NCBI GenBank assembly: GCA_021808195.1
Contig: JAKBCE010000094.1
Location: 1 to 8,994, forward strand
Length of the DNA stretch: 8,994 bases
Source: Pseudomonadota bacterium
Lineage (GTDB): Bacteria > Pseudomonadota > Gammaproteobacteria > Steroidobacterales > Steroidobacteraceae
Direction of reading: 5' to 3'
Positions 6,257 through 8,994 of the stretch are shown piece after piece. The position numbers and the translations under genes were made by a program. Numbering within the stretch: the stretch's first letter is position 1; every line of letters starts with the position of its first letter. The notes under the pieces are model-generated. The model made no database searches and had not been told where the DNA came from. It saw nothing but the letters and a program-made list of their open reading frames with translations.

Positions 6257-7840
6257 ATGAGCGGCACTGCCCGCGACATCGTGTTTGAAAAACGTCTGGC
6301 CGCGCTGCTCGCCAGCGGCGCGCCGGAGCTGCTCCAAGGCGGTCGCCGAGGCGTCGAGAAGGAGTCGCTGCGCGTGACTCCCGAGGGATTGCTCGCGCAG
6401 ACGCCGCACCCGGCGGCGCTCGGCTCGGCACTCACCAGCGAGCACATCACCACGGACTACTCCGAGGCGCTGATCGAATTGGTCACGCCCACGTTCAATA
6501 CCAACTGGGAGTTGCTCCAGTACCTGCTCGACTTGCACCAGTTCGTCTACCGGCATCTCGGCGATGAGCTGCTGTGGGCGACCAGCATGCCGTGCCGGAT
6601 CGAGCGCGACGAGGACATTCCCATCGCCCGCTACGGGCGCTCGCACATCGGGCGGATGAAGAGCATCTACCGCGAAGGTCTCGGCGTGCGCTACGGCCGG
6701 ATGATGCAGGCGATCTCCGGGGTGCATTTCAATTACTCGTTTCCGAGCGCCTTCTGGCCGGCGTATGCCGAACTGCTGGGCTCGCGCGATGACTCCCAGG
6801 CGTTCATCTCGGCGCGCTACTTCGACCTGCTGCGCAATTACCGCCGTCACGGCTGGCTGGTGCTGTATCTGTTCGGTGTTTCGCCAGTGGTGTGCAAGTC
6901 ATTCTTGCGCGGCCGCGAACACACGCTCACGGACCTCACGGCGCACAGTGCCTACGAGCCGTACGCGACCAGTCTGAGGATGAGCGACATCGGCTATCGC
7001 AACCGCAACCAGGCGGAACTGACCGTCTCAGTCAACAGTCTCGCCGAATACGTGCGCGACCTCAGCCGGGCAATCAGCACGCCGCATGCGCCGTATGCCG
7101 CGCTCGGGGTGCGCAGCGGCGATGTCTATCGGCAGCTCAATGCGAATGTGCTGCAGATCGAGAACGAGTACTACAGCTTCATCCGGCCGAAGCGCGTGGC
7201 GCGCTCCGGCGAGCGGCCGACCCAGGCGTTGGCCCGCGCCGGCGTCGAATATGTCGAGGTGCGCGCGCTCGATGTCAGCGCCTTCGACCCGGTGGGCGTG
7301 AACCAGAACAAGATGCGCTTCCTCGAGGCGTTCCTCGCGCTGTGCCTGCTGAAGGAAAGTCCGCCGATCGCCGACCATGAGCAGCATGCGGTCGATCACA
7401 ACCACCTCACGGTGGCGCACCGCGGGCGTGAACCCGGTCTGATGCTCTGGCGCGATGATCGCGAGGTGCCGATGCGCCAATGGGCCGAGGCGCTGCTGGA
7501 AGAAATGGGCCCGTTGTGCGAAATCCTTGACCGTGGCGAGGCGGCCAGGCCGTACACGCAGGCGCTCGCCGTGCAGAGCGCCAAGATCGCCGACGTCTCA
7601 CGCACCCCCTCGGCCCGCATGCTGGCGGAATTGGCCTCGACCGGGGAGTCGTTCGCGCAGCTCGCCTTGCGGATGTCGAAGCTGCACAAGGCGTATTTCC
7701 TCGAGATGTATCCGCCGAACCAGGCGCGCCTCGCGGAGTTCGCCGTCGAGGCGCGGCAGTCGCTCGAGCGCCAGCAGGCGATCGAGGCCGCCGATCGCGG
7801 CACGTTCGAGGAATATCTCGACCACTACTTCGCGGCCTGA
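6257..7840 (+). CDS. gshA: Glutamate-cysteine ligase, gammaproteobacterial type
   Basis: This 527-residue cytosolic enzyme makes gamma-glutamylcysteine from glutamate, cysteine and ATP, the first and usually rate-limiting step of glutathione synthesis. Length is close to E. coli GshA (518). The characteristic blocks are all present: RRGVEKESLRV (30-40), TTDYSEALIELVTP (65-78), YGRSHIGRMKSIYREGLGVRYG (126-147), QAISGVHFNYSFPSAFWPAY (151-170), then NRNQAELTVSVNSLAEYV and the substrate-binding region GVEYVEVRALD with FDPVGVNQNKMRFLEAF. These align with the E. coli enzyme and not with the plant/alphaproteobacterial type. No truncation or frameshift is seen. The ATG has a modest GAGG (6242-6245) at a long 11-base spacing. 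It follows the DUF1499 gene by 18 bp, probably co-transcribed. gshB is not in the window. In E. coli the enzyme is controlled mainly by glutathione feedback. Confidence 0.96.
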   Translation: MSGTARDIVFEKRLAALLASGAPELLQGGRRGVEKESLRVTPEGLLAQTPHPAALGSALTSEHITTDYSEALIELVTPTFNTNWELLQYLLDLHQFVYRHLGDELLWATSMPCRIERDEDIPIARYGRSHIGRMKSIYREGLGVRYGRMMQAISGVHFNYSFPSAFWPAYAELLGSRDDSQAFISARYFDLLRNYRRHGWLVLYLFGVSPVVCKSFLRGREHTLTDLTAHSAYEPYATSLRMSDIGYRNRNQAELTVSVNSLAEYVRDLSRAISTPHAPYAALGVRSGDVYRQLNANVLQIENEYYSFIRPKRVARSGERPTQALARAGVEYVEVRALDVSAFDPVGVNQNKMRFLEAFLALCLLKESPPIADHEQHAVDHNHLTVAHRGREPGLMLWRDDREVPMRQWAEALLEEMGPLCEILDRGEAARPYTQALAVQSAKIADVSRTPSARMLAELASTGESFAQLALRMSKLHKAYFLEMYPPNQARLAEFAVEARQSLERQQAIEAADRGTFEEYLDHYFAA

Positions 7841-7923
7841 GCCCGGTCCGCCGACGAAAAAACGGGTCAATCTCCCGCACGGGCCATTGCGCAGCGCGGG
7901 CCGGTAAGGGATTCTTAGCGGCT

Positions 7924-8844
7924 ATGAACGCGCTTTCCGTCCAGGGTTTGACCAAGACCTACCGCAACGGCGTACAGGCCTTGAAAGGCATCGATCTAGC
8001 CGTCGAGGAAGGGGACTTCTTCGCACTGCTCGGACCGAACGGAGCCGGCAAGACGACGCTGATCGGCATCGTGACCTCGCTGGTGAGGAAAACCGGCGGC
8101 GAAGCGAGCATTTTCGGCTACGACATCGACCGGCAGCTCGAGCAGGCCAAGAGCTGCATCGGCGTGGTGCCGCAAGAGATCAACTTCAACCAGTTCGAGA
8201 CACCACTGACCATCGTGGTCAACCAGGCGGGCTTTTACGGTATACCGCGCGCGATCGCCCATCAGCGCGCGGAGAAGTACCTCAAGCAGCTGCAGCTCTG
8301 GGAGAAGCGCAATCACGCCTCGCGCGGGCTTTCCGGCGGCATGAAGCGCCGTCTGATGATTGCGCGCGCGCTGATGCACGAGCCGCGTCTGCTGATCCTC
8401 GATGAGCCGACCGCAGGTGTCGATATCGAGATCCGACGCTCCATGTGGGACTTCCTGCGTGAAATCAATCAGCGCGGAACGACGATCATCCTCACGACCC
8501 ACTATCTCGAGGAGGCTGAAACGCTCTGCCGCAACATCGCGATCATCGACGGCGGGCGCATCATCGAGCGTGATCGCATGAGCAACCTGCTGCGCCGGTT
8601 GCACAGCGAGACGTTCGTATTCAGCCTGCGCCAGCCGCTCACCGCGGCGCCGGTCCTCGAGCGCTACCCGGTCAAGCTGATCGATGAGACGACGATCGAA
8701 GTCGAGGTCTCCAAGCAGGAAAACCTCAACGATCTGTTCGCGCGGCTCTCGGCGCTCGGCATCGAGGTGCTCTCGCTGCGCAATAAAGTCAACCGCCTGG
8801 AGGAAATCTTCATGCGCCTGGTCGAGAAGGGAGCCGCAGCATGA
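7924..8844 (+). CDS. yadG: ABC transporter ATP-binding protein, YadG family
   Basis: This 306-residue cytoplasmic ATPase subunit is a close relative of E. coli YadG (308 aa). Motifs in order are Walker A GPNGAGKTT (37-45), Q-loop Gln84 in VVPQEINFN, the family stretch VVNQAGFYG (98-106), signature LSGGMKRRLMIARAL (136-150), Walker B LLILDEP (156-162), and the switch His193 in TTHYLEEAE. A C-terminal extension of about 80 residues after the nucleotide-binding fold ends in a coiled-coil-like LRNKVNRLEEIFMRLVEKG, as in YadG. It powers a membrane-embedded YadH-type permease, which begins in the ATGA overlap at its stop. The ATG lies 83 bp after gshA. Its ribosome site is poor (AAGGG, 13 bases away). 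The substrate of YadGH is not established; the permease subunit belongs to the ABC-2 exporter class. Confidence 0.95.
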   Translation: MNALSVQGLTKTYRNGVQALKGIDLAVEEGDFFALLGPNGAGKTTLIGIVTSLVRKTGGEASIFGYDIDRQLEQAKSCIGVVPQEINFNQFETPLTIVVNQAGFYGIPRAIAHQRAEKYLKQLQLWEKRNHASRGLSGGMKRRLMIARALMHEPRLLILDEPTAGVDIEIRRSMWDFLREINQRGTTIILTTHYLEEAETLCRNIAIIDGGRIIERDRMSNLLRRLHSETFVFSLRQPLTAAPVLERYPVKLIDETTIEVEVSKQENLNDLFARLSALGIEVLSLRNKVNRLEEIFMRLVEKGAAA

Positions 8845-8994
8845 GTACGTTGGTGGAACATTCGGCAGCGGCCCCGCAATCGATGGCGCAGATCCGCCGG
8901 GTCGGCTTTCAGACGATCGTCATCCGGGAATTCCACCGGATCGTGCGCATCTGGAGCCAGACGATCCTGCCCTCGGGCGTTACCGCGACGCTGT
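8841..8994 (+). CDS. yadH: ABC-2 type permease, YadH family (3'-truncated by window edge)
   Basis: The first 51 residues of the membrane subunit partnering YadG are visible. The ATG overlaps the yadG stop as ATGA (8841-8844), indicating translational coupling, and AAGGGAG (8827-8833) lies seven bases upstream. After a variable hydrophilic start, residues 22-51 (FQTIVIREFHRIVRIWSQTILPSGVTATL) match the YadH N-terminus, where a conserved KEIHRFMRIWVQTLVPP-like segment leads into the first membrane helix. Its N-terminal tail is about 14 residues longer than that of E. coli YadH. An alternative start at Met15 (8883) would remove the extra tail, but the overlap and ribosome site favour 8841. The helices and the rest of the gene lie outside the window. 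Confidence 0.88.
   Translation, partial: MSTLVEHSAAAPQSMAQIRRVGFQTIVIREFHRIVRIWSQTILPSGVTATL

Noticed and set aside
7841..7923. Possible terminator or promoter between gshA and yadG
   Set aside because: An A6 run and short CCCG/CGGG complements exist, but no compact stem with a T-tract and no -35/-10 pair with adequate matches could be supported.

Overview
This window is GC-rich, densely packed chromosomal DNA. It looks like a gammaproteobacterium of uncertain order. The best clues are a gamma-type glutamate-cysteine ligase (GshA, 527 aa) and a very close relative of the E. coli YadG/YadH ABC exporter. GC-rich lineages such as Steroidobacterales, Nevskiales or Chromatiales relatives would fit, but the order is inference. 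I see no RNA gene, insertion sequence, prophage, CRISPR array or origin.

Layout, left to right. (1) 1-1061 (+): the last 352 residues of a FadI-type thiolase, running in from the left edge. (2) 1062-1259: a non-coding gap with two GC-rich hairpins. (3) 1260-3062 (+): a 600-aa cyclic-nucleotide-domain/patatin protein of the neuropathy-target-esterase (NTE) type. (4) 3063-3149: a short gap holding a hairpin, then an AT-rich patch with a putative promoter and a LexA-like operator. (5) 3150-3746 (+): a glutathione S-transferase. (6) 3789-4490 (+): a DUF2064 (rSAM/selenodomain-associated transferase 1) glycosyltransferase-like protein. (7) 4499-5347 (-): S-methyl-5'-thioadenosine phosphorylase, the only minus-strand gene, convergent with (6) and divergent from (8). 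(8) 5441-6238 (+): a three-helix membrane protein with a DUF1499 domain. (9) 6257-7840 (+): gshA. (10) 7924-8844 (+): a YadG-type ABC ATPase. (11) 8841-8994 (+): the start of its YadH-type permease, overlapping (10) by 4 bp and cut by the right edge.

Two loose themes run through the window. One is acyl and phospholipid turnover: thiolase and NTE-type lysophospholipase. The other is sulfur and thiol metabolism: a glutathione-using transferase, MTA salvage, and the first committed enzyme of glutathione synthesis. Only two pairs look firmly co-transcribed: DUF1499-gshA (18-bp gap) and yadG-yadH (ATGA overlap). The window reads mostly as ordinary housekeeping and accessory metabolism. I do not see a convincing new multi-gene system. 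The observations most worth checking are the LexA-like site in front of the glutathione S-transferase, the DUF1499-gshA pairing, and a G8 tract inside the DUF2064 gene.
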